A DNA stretch of 64,000 bases from Marinobacterium rhizophilum (lineage in GTDB: Bacteria; Pseudomonadota; Gammaproteobacteria; Pseudomonadales; Balneatricaceae): NCBI RefSeq assembly GCF_024397915.1, contig NZ_CP073347.1, positions 4,154,001 through 4,218,000 on the forward strand. The letters are read 5' to 3'. Position numbers and translations under genes: made by a program. The notes beneath the pieces are model-generated. The model ran no database searches and was not told the DNA's origin. It saw only the letters and a list, made by a program, of their open reading frames with translations. Of the stretch, positions 43,476 through 52,438 are shown piece by piece; positions within the stretch are counted from its first letter, which is position 1, and every line of letters starts with the position of its first letter.

Positions 43476-44726
43476 ATGCTGATGCTTTGTGTTGCTTTGC
43501 TGGCGCTGACGCTGCTGTTGATCGGGGCGCAGATGTATATAGTGCTGGGTGTCACCATGCTCGTCAGCGCCCAGTTGTTTTTCCCGGCGCTGCCGAATCT
43601 GGTTGTCGTGCAGAAGATGGTGGGGGGGATCAACCAGTCGGCCTTGCTGGCCATTCCGTTTTTTATTCTGGCCGGAGAGATCATGGCCCGGGGACGTATC
43701 GCCGCCGCGTTGACCGGGGTGGTGCAGTCGTTCATCGGGCATTACCGCGGAGGCATGGGGTATACCACCACCGGCTCCTGCCTGGTCTTTGGTGCCGTGA
43801 GCGGCTCGGCACCGGCCACGGTTGCGGCACTGGGCAAAATTCTTCACCCCAAGCTGACCGCCCAGGGGGTTGATCCGCGTTTTGCCACCGGTTTGATACT
43901 GGCCAGCAGCGAGCTGTCGTTGCTGGTGCCGCCGAGCATTACGCTGATCATCTATGGCTGGTTGACCGGCACTTCGATCGCCGACCTGTTTGTCGCCGGC
44001 CTGGCGGTAGGGTTGGTGATGGCGGCGGCGCTGTGCCTGGTGGTGAAAATCAAGTCTCGCAGCCTGGTCAGCGAGGTGAGGGCCTCGGCTGCCGTGCGTG
44101 CACGGGCGCTGTTGGATGCACTGCTGCCGCTGGGGTTGCCGGTGATCATCATCGGCGGTATTTATTCCGGCATGATGACGGCGACGGAAGCGGCGGCTGT
44201 CGCCGTAGTCTATGCATTGCTGGTTGAGGTGCTATTGACCCGGGCGCTGACGCTGGCAGATGTCGTCAAGATCACCGAAAGTGCGGCCCTGATCACCATC
44301 GCCCTGTTTCTGCTGCTGGCCGCCGGCAGCTTTATCGGTTACCTGACGGCGCTGGCCGGCTTGCCTGCCCTGGTAACCGGGCTGGTCAGCGCGGTGGATG
44401 CCGGGCCGTTGCTGTTCCTGCTGATCGTGAATCTGGTGTTTCTGGTGGCCGGGATGTTTCTGGACCCAGTGACCATTCAGGTGATCCTGGTGCCGGTACT
44501 GGCGCCGGTGGCCATGTTGCTGGGAATAGACCCGGTGCACTTTGGCATGATAGTGGTGATGAATATCGCCATCAGCATGATAACCCCGCCGTTTGGGCTG
44601 GATATCTTTGTGGCGTCATCGATTCTGAATGTGCGAGTCGGTGAGGTTATCCGCAGCCTGGTGCCCTTTCTGCTGATGAATCTGCTGGCCCTTGCGGTGG
44701 TGACCTACGCGCCGCGTTTTATTTGA
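43476..44726 (+). CDS. TRAP transporter large permease (DctM type), system 2
   Basis: 416 residues with the family core: LLAIPFFILAGEIMARGRIA, YRGGMGYTTTGSCLVFGAVS, GSAPATVAALG and SSELSLLVPPSITLIIYGWL. Inner-membrane Na+-coupled transport channel for the system 2 binding protein. CGGAGG stands 6 nt before the ATG. The following XdhC-like gene is 29 nt away and likely in the same transcript. Confidence 0.93.
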   Translation: MLMLCVALLALTLLLIGAQMYIVLGVTMLVSAQLFFPALPNLVVVQKMVGGINQSALLAIPFFILAGEIMARGRIAAALTGVVQSFIGHYRGGMGYTTTGSCLVFGAVSGSAPATVAALGKILHPKLTAQGVDPRFATGLILASSELSLLVPPSITLIIYGWLTGTSIADLFVAGLAVGLVMAAALCLVVKIKSRSLVSEVRASAAVRARALLDALLPLGLPVIIIGGIYSGMMTATEAAAVAVVYALLVEVLLTRALTLADVVKITESAALITIALFLLLAAGSFIGYLTALAGLPALVTGLVSAVDAGPLLFLLIVNLVFLVAGMFLDPVTIQVILVPVLAPVAMLLGIDPVHFGMIVVMNIAISMITPPFGLDIFVASSILNVRVGEVIRSLVPFLLMNLLALAVVTYAPRFI

Positions 44727-44755
44727 GATAGCGGCATTGTCGCCGGAGGTAGAAC

Positions 44756-45760
44756 TTGGACAGTATCGATAACCTGGTGATTGAGCGCGCACGGCAGTGG
44801 CACGCCGAAGGTCACTGTGTGTGGCTCTGTACGGTGCTGTCGACCTTTGGGTCATCGCCGCGCCCGCCGGGGTCGCTTCTGGTGGCCAGAAGCGGCACCG
44901 AGTACGCCGGTTCCCTGTCCGGCGGCTGTGTTGAGGAGGCCTTCCTGGCGCAGTTGGATGCCGGGCAGTTTACCGCCGATGCGCAAATCGTGCTGTACGG
45001 CGACGGTGCCCAGGAGAGCCAGCGGTTGCAGTTGCCCTGTGGTGGTGTGCTCAAGGTGCTGGTCGAGTGCTTGCCCGTGGCGTCCGCGGTGGGCGAGCAC
45101 CTGGACGCGTTACAGCAGGCGCTGTCCCGGCAGCAGAGCGTCCTGCGCAGGGTGCGGTTGAGTGGCGGGCGGTGTCTGGACTTCGATCCGGGGCCTGGGG
45201 CGACGGTCGAAATACTGGGCGATGAAGTACACGTGCGGCTGGGGCCTGTGGTGACACTGATACTGGCAGGCGCCTCGCCGGTGGCCCGTTACTGCGCCCA
45301 GTTCGCGACCGCGCTGGGGTTTCGGGTCCTGGCATGTGATCCGAGGGAGGAGGCTGTGCAGCATCTGGAAGGCACGGGGTTGAGCCTGATCAGGGAGCTG
45401 CCGTCCGTCTATATCGCTCGTCACGGCTGCCATACCAATACCGCGGTGGTGGCCCTGACCCATGATCCGCGTATCGACGATCTGGCGATGATGGAAGCGG
45501 TGCGCACCGAGGCATTTTATATCGGCGTTATGGGCTCCGAGCGCACATCGGCGAACAGGGCAAAGCGGCTCCAGCGGGTTGGTGGCCTGTCGGAGCCGGA
45601 TATTGCTCGTATTCATATGCCAATCGGTCTGAACCTGGGTAGCAAGACGCCGCCGGAAATCGCCCTGGCCGTCATGGCTGATATATTGCGGGTGCGCACA
45701 GGCACGGGTGGGCAGGCGATGCGTTCAGTATCAGGTGATCATTGCTATCCGCGATATTAG
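44756..45760 (+). CDS. XdhC/CoxI-family molybdenum cofactor maturation protein
   Basis: 334 residues. The N-terminal XdhC/CoxI domain has STFGSSPRPPGSLLVARSG and YAGSLSGGCVEEAFLAQL. The C-terminal XdhC Rossmann domain has VTLILAGASPVARYCAQFAT and YIGVMGSERTSANRAKRL. XdhC-type proteins bind sulfurated molybdopterin cofactor and deliver it to hydroxylases, here probably the enzyme at 37187-41511. Translation begins at a TTG with a strong GGAGGT 5 nt upstream; no ATG fits. No CoxD/CoxE-like gene is present, consistent with a hydroxylase that is not of the CO dehydrogenase type. Confidence 0.88.
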   Translation: MDSIDNLVIERARQWHAEGHCVWLCTVLSTFGSSPRPPGSLLVARSGTEYAGSLSGGCVEEAFLAQLDAGQFTADAQIVLYGDGAQESQRLQLPCGGVLKVLVECLPVASAVGEHLDALQQALSRQQSVLRRVRLSGGRCLDFDPGPGATVEILGDEVHVRLGPVVTLILAGASPVARYCAQFATALGFRVLACDPREEAVQHLEGTGLSLIRELPSVYIARHGCHTNTAVVALTHDPRIDDLAMMEAVRTEAFYIGVMGSERTSANRAKRLQRVGGLSEPDIARIHMPIGLNLGSKTPPEIALAVMADILRVRTGTGGQAMRSVSGDHCYPRY

Positions 45761-45918
45761 CGCGGTGGCTGCTGCGGTACTTCCAGGTGCCGGCGCAGGC
45801 AGGTTAAGCCGGCGTGGGGCTGCCATTAACGTTTCTCCAGGCGGTAAAGCGCAGGAAGCCGGTAGCCGGAGTTTGCTATCATGCTGCCCTGAGCTGTTTT
45901 GGCCCGCGGAGTCTGTGA

Positions 45919-46731
45919 ATGCCGGAGTTACCCGAAGTTGAAACCACCCGCCGGGGGGTTGCACCCTACCTGCTGAATCACAGTGTGCGTGAGTTGGTTG
46001 TCCGCCAGCCACGGCTGCGCTGGCCGGTGCCCTCGGAGCTGGCTGGGCTGCTTGCCGGGCAGCCGGTGCGTGGCGTTTCGCGCCGTGGTAAGTACCTGAT
46101 GATCGACTTCGATGCCGGTACAGTACTGGTGCACCTGGGCATGTCCGGCAGTCTGCGGCTGGTGCCCGGTGATCAGGCGCCCGGCAAGCACGATCATGTG
46201 GATCTGCTGCTGGATTCGGGCCTGGCGCTGCGCCTGACCGACCCGCGCCGCTTTGGTGCCGTGCTTTGGCAGGCGGCCGGTACCGAGCATGCACTGCTGT
46301 CCTCCCTCGGACCTGAGCCGTTGTCCGAGGCCTTTGATGCCGCCCTGTTGCAGAGGGCCTGCAAGGGACGGAGCAGCGCCATCAAGCTGCGAATCATGGA
46401 CAGCAAGGTGGTCGTAGGCGTGGGGAATATCTACGCCAACGAAGCGCTCTTTGCCGCCTGCATCGATCCGCAGCGCGCCGCCGGGCGTATCTCCGCTGCG
46501 CGCCTGGCCCGTCTGGTGATCGAAATCAAGCAGGTGCTGAGCCGGGCCATTGCCCAGGGGGGCACCACGCTGCGGGATTTTGTCGGGGGTGACGGCAAAC
46601 CGGGCTACTTCAAGCAGGAACTGTGCGTCTATGGTCGGGGCGGCGAGAGCTGTGTTGGCTGTGGTACTGTACTGAAAGAAATCCGCCTGGGGCAGCGCAG
46701 TACCGTGTTTTGCCCGCAGTGTCAGCGTTAG
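45919..46731 (+). CDS. mutM: Formamidopyrimidine-DNA glycosylase
   Basis: 270 residues, the standard length. Proline-1 and Glu-2 of PELPEVETTRRGV are the catalytic N-terminus. The H2TH region includes VVGVGNIYANEALFAACIDP and the C-terminal zinc finger has CVGC ... CPQC. It excises 8-oxoguanine and FaPy lesions and nicks the DNA. The usual neighbours rpmBG are 37 kb away, the catabolic island and adhesin lying between them. A 158-nt non-coding gap precedes it. Confidence 0.97.
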   Translation: MPELPEVETTRRGVAPYLLNHSVRELVVRQPRLRWPVPSELAGLLAGQPVRGVSRRGKYLMIDFDAGTVLVHLGMSGSLRLVPGDQAPGKHDHVDLLLDSGLALRLTDPRRFGAVLWQAAGTEHALLSSLGPEPLSEAFDAALLQRACKGRSSAIKLRIMDSKVVVGVGNIYANEALFAACIDPQRAAGRISAARLARLVIEIKQVLSRAIAQGGTTLRDFVGGDGKPGYFKQELCVYGRGGESCVGCGTVLKEIRLGQRSTVFCPQCQR

Positions 46732-46765
46732 AGCCAGGCGGCCACCGTCCATCCAGGGGTAAGCT

Positions 46766-47701
46766 ATGACCGCAGCGCAAAGCGCATTAAATGACAAGGC
46801 GCTGCAGCGCGACTGTTTTCGTGAGCAGTTGCGCGATGGATTGGGTATTCAGGCAGCGTTGCAGCGCCGGGAAGTCCTGCGCATCGATGCAGAGCCCGGG
46901 ATTCACTGCGAACTGTACGAGTACAGCAGCACGGCCCCCGTGCTGCTGTTTCTGCCGGGGCTGGGCACTTACTCGGAGCTTTACGCCGAATTGCTCGCAG
47001 CTCTGCGGGCGCAGGGCTTCAACGCCGTGGGAGTCGACCCCCGGGGTCACGGTTATTCCGGGGGCGAGCGGGGCTATTACAACATCGAGGAAAGTGTCGC
47101 AGACCTGCAGTGCGTGCTGGATACCCTGCTGCAGCGCTTTAGCGGCCCGGTGGTCGTGTTTGGCTATTCCGGTGGTGCGGTCACGGGTCTTGCGCTGGCC
47201 GAGGCGGATAGCCGGGTGCAGGCCCTGTTGTGCGGCACCCTGCTGCTGAGCGAGCTGGCGCCGGACATGATGCACGGCCTGGGCTGGCAGTGGACCACCG
47301 CGTCGGCCTGGATGTTTCCGCGCATGAAGGTGCCACTCAAGGGCTTTATTGACTTTGAAACCCTGTTGGCCGGCCACCCGGCGGGGCCCCTGATCAATGT
47401 CGATCCCATGCTGGTGTTCGAGTACCCGCTGCGTACCCTGGCAAGCCTGTTCAGCCGCAGTGCCGGCATTCTGAAGCGAACGTATCCATTCTCCCTGGCG
47501 ATCATGCAGGGCACGCGGGATGAAGTGCTGGATGTGGACTATGCCCGCCGAGTCGTGGCGCAGTCAGTGCACCCGATTGAACTGGTGCTGATCCCGGCCG
47601 AGGGGCACATGCTGCCCTGGGACAACGCTGGCGCGCTGGCACAGCGATCGGCACAGTGGTTTTCCCGGCAGCTGCAGCTGCCCGTTCCGGATCCCGACTG
47701 A
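46766..47701 (+). CDS. Alpha/beta hydrolase (monoacylglycerol lipase-like)
   Basis: 311 residues. Residues about 52-300 are an alpha/beta hydrolase core: VLLFLPGLGTYSELYAELL, DPRGHGYSGGERGYYNIEES, nucleophile FGYSGGAVTGLAL (G-Y-S-G-G), candidate acid in MQGTRDEVLD and His in IPAEGHMLPWDN. The lid region WTTASAWMFPRMKVPLKGF resembles lysophospholipase/monoacylglycerol lipases. Substrate unknown. It is 34 nt after mutM on the same strand. Confidence 0.8.
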   Translation: MTAAQSALNDKALQRDCFREQLRDGLGIQAALQRREVLRIDAEPGIHCELYEYSSTAPVLLFLPGLGTYSELYAELLAALRAQGFNAVGVDPRGHGYSGGERGYYNIEESVADLQCVLDTLLQRFSGPVVVFGYSGGAVTGLALAEADSRVQALLCGTLLLSELAPDMMHGLGWQWTTASAWMFPRMKVPLKGFIDFETLLAGHPAGPLINVDPMLVFEYPLRTLASLFSRSAGILKRTYPFSLAIMQGTRDEVLDVDYARRVVAQSVHPIELVLIPAEGHMLPWDNAGALAQRSAQWFSRQLQLPVPDPD

Positions 47702-47794
47702 GTCGCTGTCATCCCGGTGTCATGTCCTGTTCATGGGATTGTCACCGGCCACATCGGACAATGCCGCTGACTGCAACCCTGTCAGGTGATGCCG

Positions 47795-48328
47795 ATGAAC
47801 ATGCTGCAACAGAAAATCACTCAGCTTGATACGCTTGCGTTCCACTGGTGCCAGGGTCATGCCCGGGCACCGCAGCTGGCGTCTGTCAGCCGCTGGGTGT
47901 CGAGGCTTGGCGACGGTCTCTGCTATCTTCTGCTGGGCGTTGCGCTGGCGCTGTTCGAGCCCGAGGACGGACACCGTTTCCTGCAGGCCGGCTTACTGGC
48001 ATTTGGCATCGAGCTGCCGGCCTACCTGGTGCTCAAGAACCTGATCCGGCGCGACCGTCCCTGCGACCGTTTTGACCACTTTTCGGCCTATATCAAGCCC
48101 TCGGACCGCTTCAGCTTTCCGTCAGGTCATGCCGCCGCGGCCTTTACCTTCGCCACCGTCATGGTGGCGCACTACCCCAGCTTGCTGTTGCCGCTCTACG
48201 GGCTGGCAGGCCTGATCGGTGCCTCCCGGGTGCTGCTGGGTGTGCATTTTCCGTCGGATATTCTTGCTGGCGCCCTGCTGGGAATCTGCAGTGCCCAGCT
48301 GGGTATTCTGCTGTTTGGCCTGGCGTAG
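47795..48328 (+). CDS. PAP2-family membrane phosphatase
   Basis: 177 residues with five or so hydrophobic segments and the three PAP2 motifs: KNLIRRDRP, SFPSGHAAAA and SRVLLGVHFPSDILAG. The motifs identify a membrane phosphatase acting on phosphatidic acid, undecaprenyl pyrophosphate or similar lipids. The start is uncertain: GTG 47786, ATG 47789 and ATG 47795 are in frame, and the last has the best spacing from AGGTGA. It lies 6 nt before the glycosyltransferase gene, suggesting a joint role in envelope glycolipid metabolism. Confidence 0.83.
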   Translation: MNMLQQKITQLDTLAFHWCQGHARAPQLASVSRWVSRLGDGLCYLLLGVALALFEPEDGHRFLQAGLLAFGIELPAYLVLKNLIRRDRPCDRFDHFSAYIKPSDRFSFPSGHAAAAFTFATVMVAHYPSLLLPLYGLAGLIGASRVLLGVHFPSDILAGALLGICSAQLGILLFGLA

Positions 48329-48334
48329 CCGGTT

Positions 48335-49390
48335 ATGAAAATACTCTACGGTGTGCAGGCAACGGGCAATGGCCATATCACCCGGGCGCGGGTCATGGCG
48401 CCGGCGCTGGCGGCACAGGGGCTGGAGGTTGATTACCTGTTCAGCGGTCGCCCCCCGGAGCAGCTGTTCGATATGCAGCCTTTTGGCGACTATCGCTGCC
48501 GCCGCGGCCTGACCTTCCAGTACGGTGCGGGCGGGCGTGTGAAGGCCTTCGCGACCCTGTGCAACAACAGTGTGTGGCAGCTGTGGAGCGACATTCGTAC
48601 GCTGGACCTGAGTGGCTATGACCTGGTGATCAGTGACTTCGAGCCAGTCAGTGCCTGGGCTGCACGTCGCCAGGGGGTGCCCAGTGTCGGTATCGCTCAT
48701 CAGTACGTGTTCAACTACGACCTGCCGGGGAGGCACCAGGGACGCCTGACAGGAGGCGCCATTCGCCTGATGGCACCGGTGGATACCGCTATCGGTCTGC
48801 ACTGGCATCATTTTGAGCAGCCCATACTGCCGCCGCTGATCCCGCCACCGCGCTACCCGGCGACGCTTGAAGCTGACAAGATCCTAGTTTATCTGCCCCA
48901 TGAAACCCGCGCGCAGCTGATCGACTGGTTCAGCCGTTTTGCTGATTATCGCTTCGTGGTCTATTGCGACTGCGTTGAGCCCCGGGTGCAGGGTAACCTG
49001 GAGTTCAAACCGTTCAGCCGCGATGGCTTTGAGCAGGACCTGGCCAGCTGCGCCGGGGTGATCAGCAACAGTGGCTTTGGCCTGACCAGCGAAACGGTGC
49101 AGTACGGCAAAAAACTATTGAGCAAACCCTATCGAGGCCAGGTGGAACAGTTGTCCAACGCCGAAATCATGCAGCAGCTGGGGCTCGCCACGGTGATGCG
49201 GGGTGACTGTGATCTGCTGCAGCTTAAAGCCTGGCTGCAGCAGCCCAATCCAGCCCCGGCGCCGTACCCGGATGTGGCCGCAGCCCTGGCATGCTGGATT
49301 GCCGAGGGGCACAGGGAGCCCGCGGCCACCCTGGCCAAGCGCCTGTGGAACGATCACGCAGCGCCGTCTGCGCTGACAGCCGGCGCCTGA
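48335..49390 (+). CDS. MJ1255/VC2487-family glycosyltransferase
   Basis: 351 residues with a GT-B layout. The N-terminus MKILYGVQATGNGHITRARV has the glycine-rich acceptor loop seen in this family. The C-terminal donor half has CAGVISNSGFGLTSETVQYG and KKLLSKPYRGQVEQLSNAEI, like MurG/UDP-glucuronosyltransferase-type enzymes. Cytoplasmic or membrane-peripheral sugar transfer is likely; acceptor and donor are unknown. Close coupling to a PAP2 phosphatase hints at lipid-linked sugars. Confidence 0.8.
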   Translation: MKILYGVQATGNGHITRARVMAPALAAQGLEVDYLFSGRPPEQLFDMQPFGDYRCRRGLTFQYGAGGRVKAFATLCNNSVWQLWSDIRTLDLSGYDLVISDFEPVSAWAARRQGVPSVGIAHQYVFNYDLPGRHQGRLTGGAIRLMAPVDTAIGLHWHHFEQPILPPLIPPPRYPATLEADKILVYLPHETRAQLIDWFSRFADYRFVVYCDCVEPRVQGNLEFKPFSRDGFEQDLASCAGVISNSGFGLTSETVQYGKKLLSKPYRGQVEQLSNAEIMQQLGLATVMRGDCDLLQLKAWLQQPNPAPAPYPDVAAALACWIAEGHREPAATLAKRLWNDHAAPSALTAGA

Positions 49391-49474
49391 TTCGTTTCAC
49401 GGATTCTTACGCTTCTGATTTTGCGTGTTCCGCTGGCTGGAGTATTGTCAGTCGATAGTCCAGCGGAGAGTCCC

Positions 49475-50242
49475 ATGCAGAAACGAACGGTGCTGATTAC
49501 GGGGGCGGGCAGTGGTATTGGGCAGCAACTGTCGCAGGTCCTGGCCGCAGAGGGGCATCGCATCATTGCCACCGATCTTGTCAGCGATGCCGCGCAACGG
49601 ACCGCGCAGTTGATCCAGGCCGAGGGCGGTGACGTGCTTGCCCTTGCGCTGGATGTCAGCCGTCAGGCCGATATCGATGCACTGCGGGCGCAGCTGCAGT
49701 CCGAAAGGGTGGATGTGCTGGTCAACAATGCCGGCTTGCAGCAGGTCGCGCCGCTGGAGTCTTTTCCGCCGGAGCGCTTTGACCTGCTGGTGCAGGTAAT
49801 GCTGAACGGCGCCGCCATGCTCACGCGAGCGCTGCTGCCTGCCATGCGGGCCCAGGGCTACGGACGCATTGTCAATATCGGCTCCATTCATGCCCTGGTC
49901 GCATCCCCCTACAAGAGCGCCTATGTAGCGGCCAAGCACGGACTGCTGGGTTTTTCCAAGGTGGTTGCACTGGAAACCGCCGATACCGATATCACCATCA
50001 ATACGATTTGTCCGTCCTATGTGCGCACGCCCCTGGTGGACAGGCAAATCCGGGATCAGGCGCGGGAACATGGCATCAGCGAGGCGGATGTGGTGAGCGA
50101 TATCATGCTCAAGCCCATGCCCAAGGGGGTCTTTATCAGTGTTGAGGAACTGGCGCAGTTGACGCTGTTTCTGATGAGCCCAGCGGCACGCAACATTACC
50201 GCCCAGGCGATTGCCGTGGATGGCGGCTGGACCGCGCGCTAG
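49475..50242 (+). CDS. bdhA: D-3-hydroxybutyrate dehydrogenase (SDR family)
   Basis: 255 residues, the common length. The cofactor motif TGAGSGIG is at residues 9-16, NNAG follows, and the catalytic Ser-Tyr-Lys are in NIGSIHALVASPYKSAYVAA then KHGLLGF. The segments FPPERFDLLVQVMLNGAAML and ICPSYVRTPLVDRQIRDQA are typical of BdhA rather than generic SDRs. It oxidises 3-hydroxybutyrate to acetoacetate with NAD+, usually for PHB or ketone-body use. The ATG at 49475 has CGGAGAG upstream. Confidence 0.88.
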   Translation: MQKRTVLITGAGSGIGQQLSQVLAAEGHRIIATDLVSDAAQRTAQLIQAEGGDVLALALDVSRQADIDALRAQLQSERVDVLVNNAGLQQVAPLESFPPERFDLLVQVMLNGAAMLTRALLPAMRAQGYGRIVNIGSIHALVASPYKSAYVAAKHGLLGFSKVVALETADTDITINTICPSYVRTPLVDRQIRDQAREHGISEADVVSDIMLKPMPKGVFISVEELAQLTLFLMSPAARNITAQAIAVDGGWTAR

Positions 50243-50288
50243 TGCTTGATAGATGGCTAACTTTTTGTAAATTAAACAGAAATAAAAA

Positions 50289-50314
50289 GGGCGCGATGAT
50301 CCTTCATCGCGCCC
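50289..50314. terminator. Terminator after bdhA
   Basis: A perfect 11-bp stem, GGGCGCGATGA (50289-50299) with TCATCGCGCCC (50304-50314), loop TCCT. The T-run is better on the minus strand, so plus-strand termination may be weaker, but position (46 nt after the bdhA stop) supports it. Confidence 0.75.
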
Positions 50315-50672
50315 TCTTGTCTGGCTTCCCTTTTCCCTGCGCTTGAATTGCGTCCTGCGTGCGTCCGATTCGTCCTTTGCGCTTACCGAGGCCATCCTTG
50401 TTATTCGTTCCATGAACAGGAGATCCACGAGATTGATTATGGTCGCTGTGGGATTTATTTATATAGGAAAAAGTCCTAAAAACTGTTTCATCTTCGATAC
50501 AGTGTTGCTCGGCCTATCGCTGCTGCAGGGGAAATGGGAGACGAACTGTTACTAAATGGTTACAGCTTGCCCGGGTCGGCTGGCCTGCGCAGACTCGGTT
50601 TTGGCTGGCCCAACGGCTCGCTCAATTTGGCCGTGGACATTGTCCCCATGAAACGCATAGACTAGATGCCTT
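50315..50672. other. Gap between bdhA terminator and the TPP riboswitch; no gene seen
   Basis: A short open frame (50343-50555, 70 codons) has no family resemblance and no convincing ribosome binding site, so I do not call it. The stretch likely contains the promoter of the thiamin operon, but I cannot pick a clear -35/-10 pair. Confidence 0.4.
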
Positions 50673-50797
50673 CTTGTCGGGGTGCCTTAAAAAGCACCGG
50701 ACGCATATCGGTTTGCCGATGTTCTGTCCGGTCATTTGAGGGGCTGAGATTAAACCCGTTGAACCTGATCCGGTTAGTACCGGTGTAGGAAACCGAG
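50673..50797 (+). promoter_or_regulatory. TPP riboswitch (THI element) of the thiamin operon
   Basis: The conserved core is present in order: TCGGGGTGCC (50678-50687), an extended P3 arm (about 50691-50732), GGGGCTGAGA (50740-50749), AACCCGTTGAACCTGATC (50753-50770) and CGGTTAGTACCGGTGTAGGA (50771-50790). It senses thiamin pyrophosphate and turns down the downstream genes. No strong terminator stem separates it from thiD, so control may be at translation. Confidence 0.95.
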
Positions 50798-50873
50798 ATA
50801 TGTCCCATATACTCTATTCCTCCGTTCTTCTGGTAAACGTCTGGCCGACAGCCAAATTTATCGGGAGTCGATC

Positions 50874-51692
50874 ATGCAGCCGCGTTCTCCGCATGCCTGT
50901 CCTATAGCACTGACCATCGCCGGGTCCGATTCGGGCGGAGGCGCCGGAATTCAGGCCGATCTCAAGGCGTTTTCTGCCCTCGGAGTTTACGGTGCCTCGG
51001 TTATTGCTGCCCTGACGGCACAGAATACCCGGGAAGTCCGCGCCATCCAGGATGTACCGCCTGAGTTTATCCGCAGTCAGATTCAGACCGTGTTCGATGA
51101 CCTGGCCGTGGGTGCAGTGAAAATCGGCATGCTCAGCCAGCCTGCGGTTATTGCGGTGGTGGCCGAGGAACTGCAACGTTACGGTGCCCGCAATATCGTG
51201 CTCGATCCTGTCATGGTGGCCAAAAGCGGCGACAAGCTGCTGGCTGAGGCCGCCGTCGAAAGTCTGCGTACCCGCTTACTGCCACTGGCTACCATCCTGA
51301 CCCCCAACCTGCCAGAAGCCGCAGTGCTGCTCGAGTGTGCCGAGCCTGCCGATCGCGACGAGATGATCCTTGCTGCCCGGGCGCTGCTCGAATTCGGCCC
51401 GCAGGCGGTGCTGCTCAAGGGTGGGCACTTGCAGGGCCAGGACAGTGCCGATCTGCTCTGTACCCGGGATCAGCTGCTATGGCTGCCGGCACGGCGCATC
51501 GATACGCGCAATACCCATGGCACCGGCTGTACGCTGTCATCGGCCATCGCGGCGGAGCTGGCCAAGGGCATGCCGGTGCAGAGCGCCATCGAGAATGCCA
51601 AGGCCTATATCAGCGCCGCGATAGCAGCGGCGGACCGCCTTGAAATAGGCTCTGGCCACGGCCCCGTGCACCATTTTCACCACTGGTGGTGA
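50874..51692 (+). CDS. thiD: Hydroxymethylpyrimidine/phosphomethylpyrimidine kinase
   Basis: 272 residues. It phosphorylates HMP and HMP-P to HMP-PP for thiamin assembly. Family motifs are ALTIAGSDSGGGAGIQADLK, LDPVMVAKSGDKLL, ILTPNLPEAAVLL and the anion-hole sequence DTRNTHGTGCTLSSAIAAEL. It is the first gene behind the TPP riboswitch, with GGGAG before the ATG. The extreme C-terminus is His-rich (VHHFHHWW), which is common for ThiD proteins. Confidence 0.96.
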   Translation: MQPRSPHACPIALTIAGSDSGGGAGIQADLKAFSALGVYGASVIAALTAQNTREVRAIQDVPPEFIRSQIQTVFDDLAVGAVKIGMLSQPAVIAVVAEELQRYGARNIVLDPVMVAKSGDKLLAEAAVESLRTRLLPLATILTPNLPEAAVLLECAEPADRDEMILAARALLEFGPQAVLLKGGHLQGQDSADLLCTRDQLLWLPARRIDTRNTHGTGCTLSSAIAAELAKGMPVQSAIENAKAYISAAIAAADRLEIGSGHGPVHHFHHWW

Positions 51693-51700
51693 CCTGACCG

Positions 51701-52438
51701 ATGCTGGCCATTGACGTGCGCAACGCCAGCCTTGCCTGGCAGGGTCACAGCGTTTTCAGCGACCTGAGCTTCCATTTACCAGCCGGCGAGTGGACCTGCC
51801 TGCTGGGGCAGTCCGGTGTGGGCAAGAGTTCGTTGCTGCGTCTGCTGGCCGGGCTGACCGAGCAGATGCAGGTGGGGGCCGATATCGTCGCCAGTGACGG
51901 CCAGCCACTGCAAGGGCGAGTCGCCTGGATGGCACAGCAGGATCTGCTGCTGCCCTGGCTCAGTGTGCAGGACAACGTGCTGCTGGGGCCAAGGCTGCGC
52001 CGCAGTCGGGTGACGCCGGCCCAGCGCGAACAGGCGCGCTACCTGTTGAGCCAGGTGGGTCTGGCGGGATTTGAGGGGCGTTACCCGGCGGTATTGTCGG
52101 GTGGCCAGCGCCAGCGTGTGGCCCTGGCGCGCATGCTGATGGAAGACCGGCCGCTGGTGCTGATGGACGAACCCTTTTCGGCGCTGGATGCGGTTACGCG
52201 GCTGAGGCTGCAGGACCTGGCGGCGAATCTGCTGGCGGATCGCACCGTGTTGCTGATCACCCATGACCCGCTGGAGGCGCTGCGTCTGGGGCATCAGGTA
52301 CTGGTGTTACAGGGCAGTCCTGCACGCTTAACGGCGCCGCTGCGGCCACAGGACGCGCCGCCGCGGGCGGTGGACCAGCCCCAGGTGCTGGAAATGCAGG
52401 GGCGTCTGCTGCGCCAGCTGGTGGAGGTGTCTGCGTGA
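51701..52438 (+). CDS. ABC transporter ATP-binding protein (ThiZ-type, pyrimidine uptake)
   Basis: 245 residues. Walker A GQSGVGKSSLLRL, Q-loop AWMAQQDLLLPW, signature LSGGQRQRVALARML, Walker B PLVLMDEPFSALDA and H-loop LLITHDPLEAL are all present. It powers the permease and binding protein that follow. Located 8 nt after thiD, with its stop overlapping the next start by 4 nt. Related taurine/nitrate importers look similar; the thiamin operon context makes a pyrimidine precursor of thiamin the likely substrate. Confidence 0.88.
   Translation: MLAIDVRNASLAWQGHSVFSDLSFHLPAGEWTCLLGQSGVGKSSLLRLLAGLTEQMQVGADIVASDGQPLQGRVAWMAQQDLLLPWLSVQDNVLLGPRLRRSRVTPAQREQARYLLSQVGLAGFEGRYPAVLSGGQRQRVALARMLMEDRPLVLMDEPFSALDAVTRLRLQDLAANLLADRTVLLITHDPLEALRLGHQVLVLQGSPARLTAPLRPQDAPPRAVDQPQVLEMQGRLLRQLVEVSA

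Noticed and set aside
50343..50555. 70-codon open frame after bdhA
   Set aside because: No ribosome binding site, no family similarity, and it lies in a likely promoter region.
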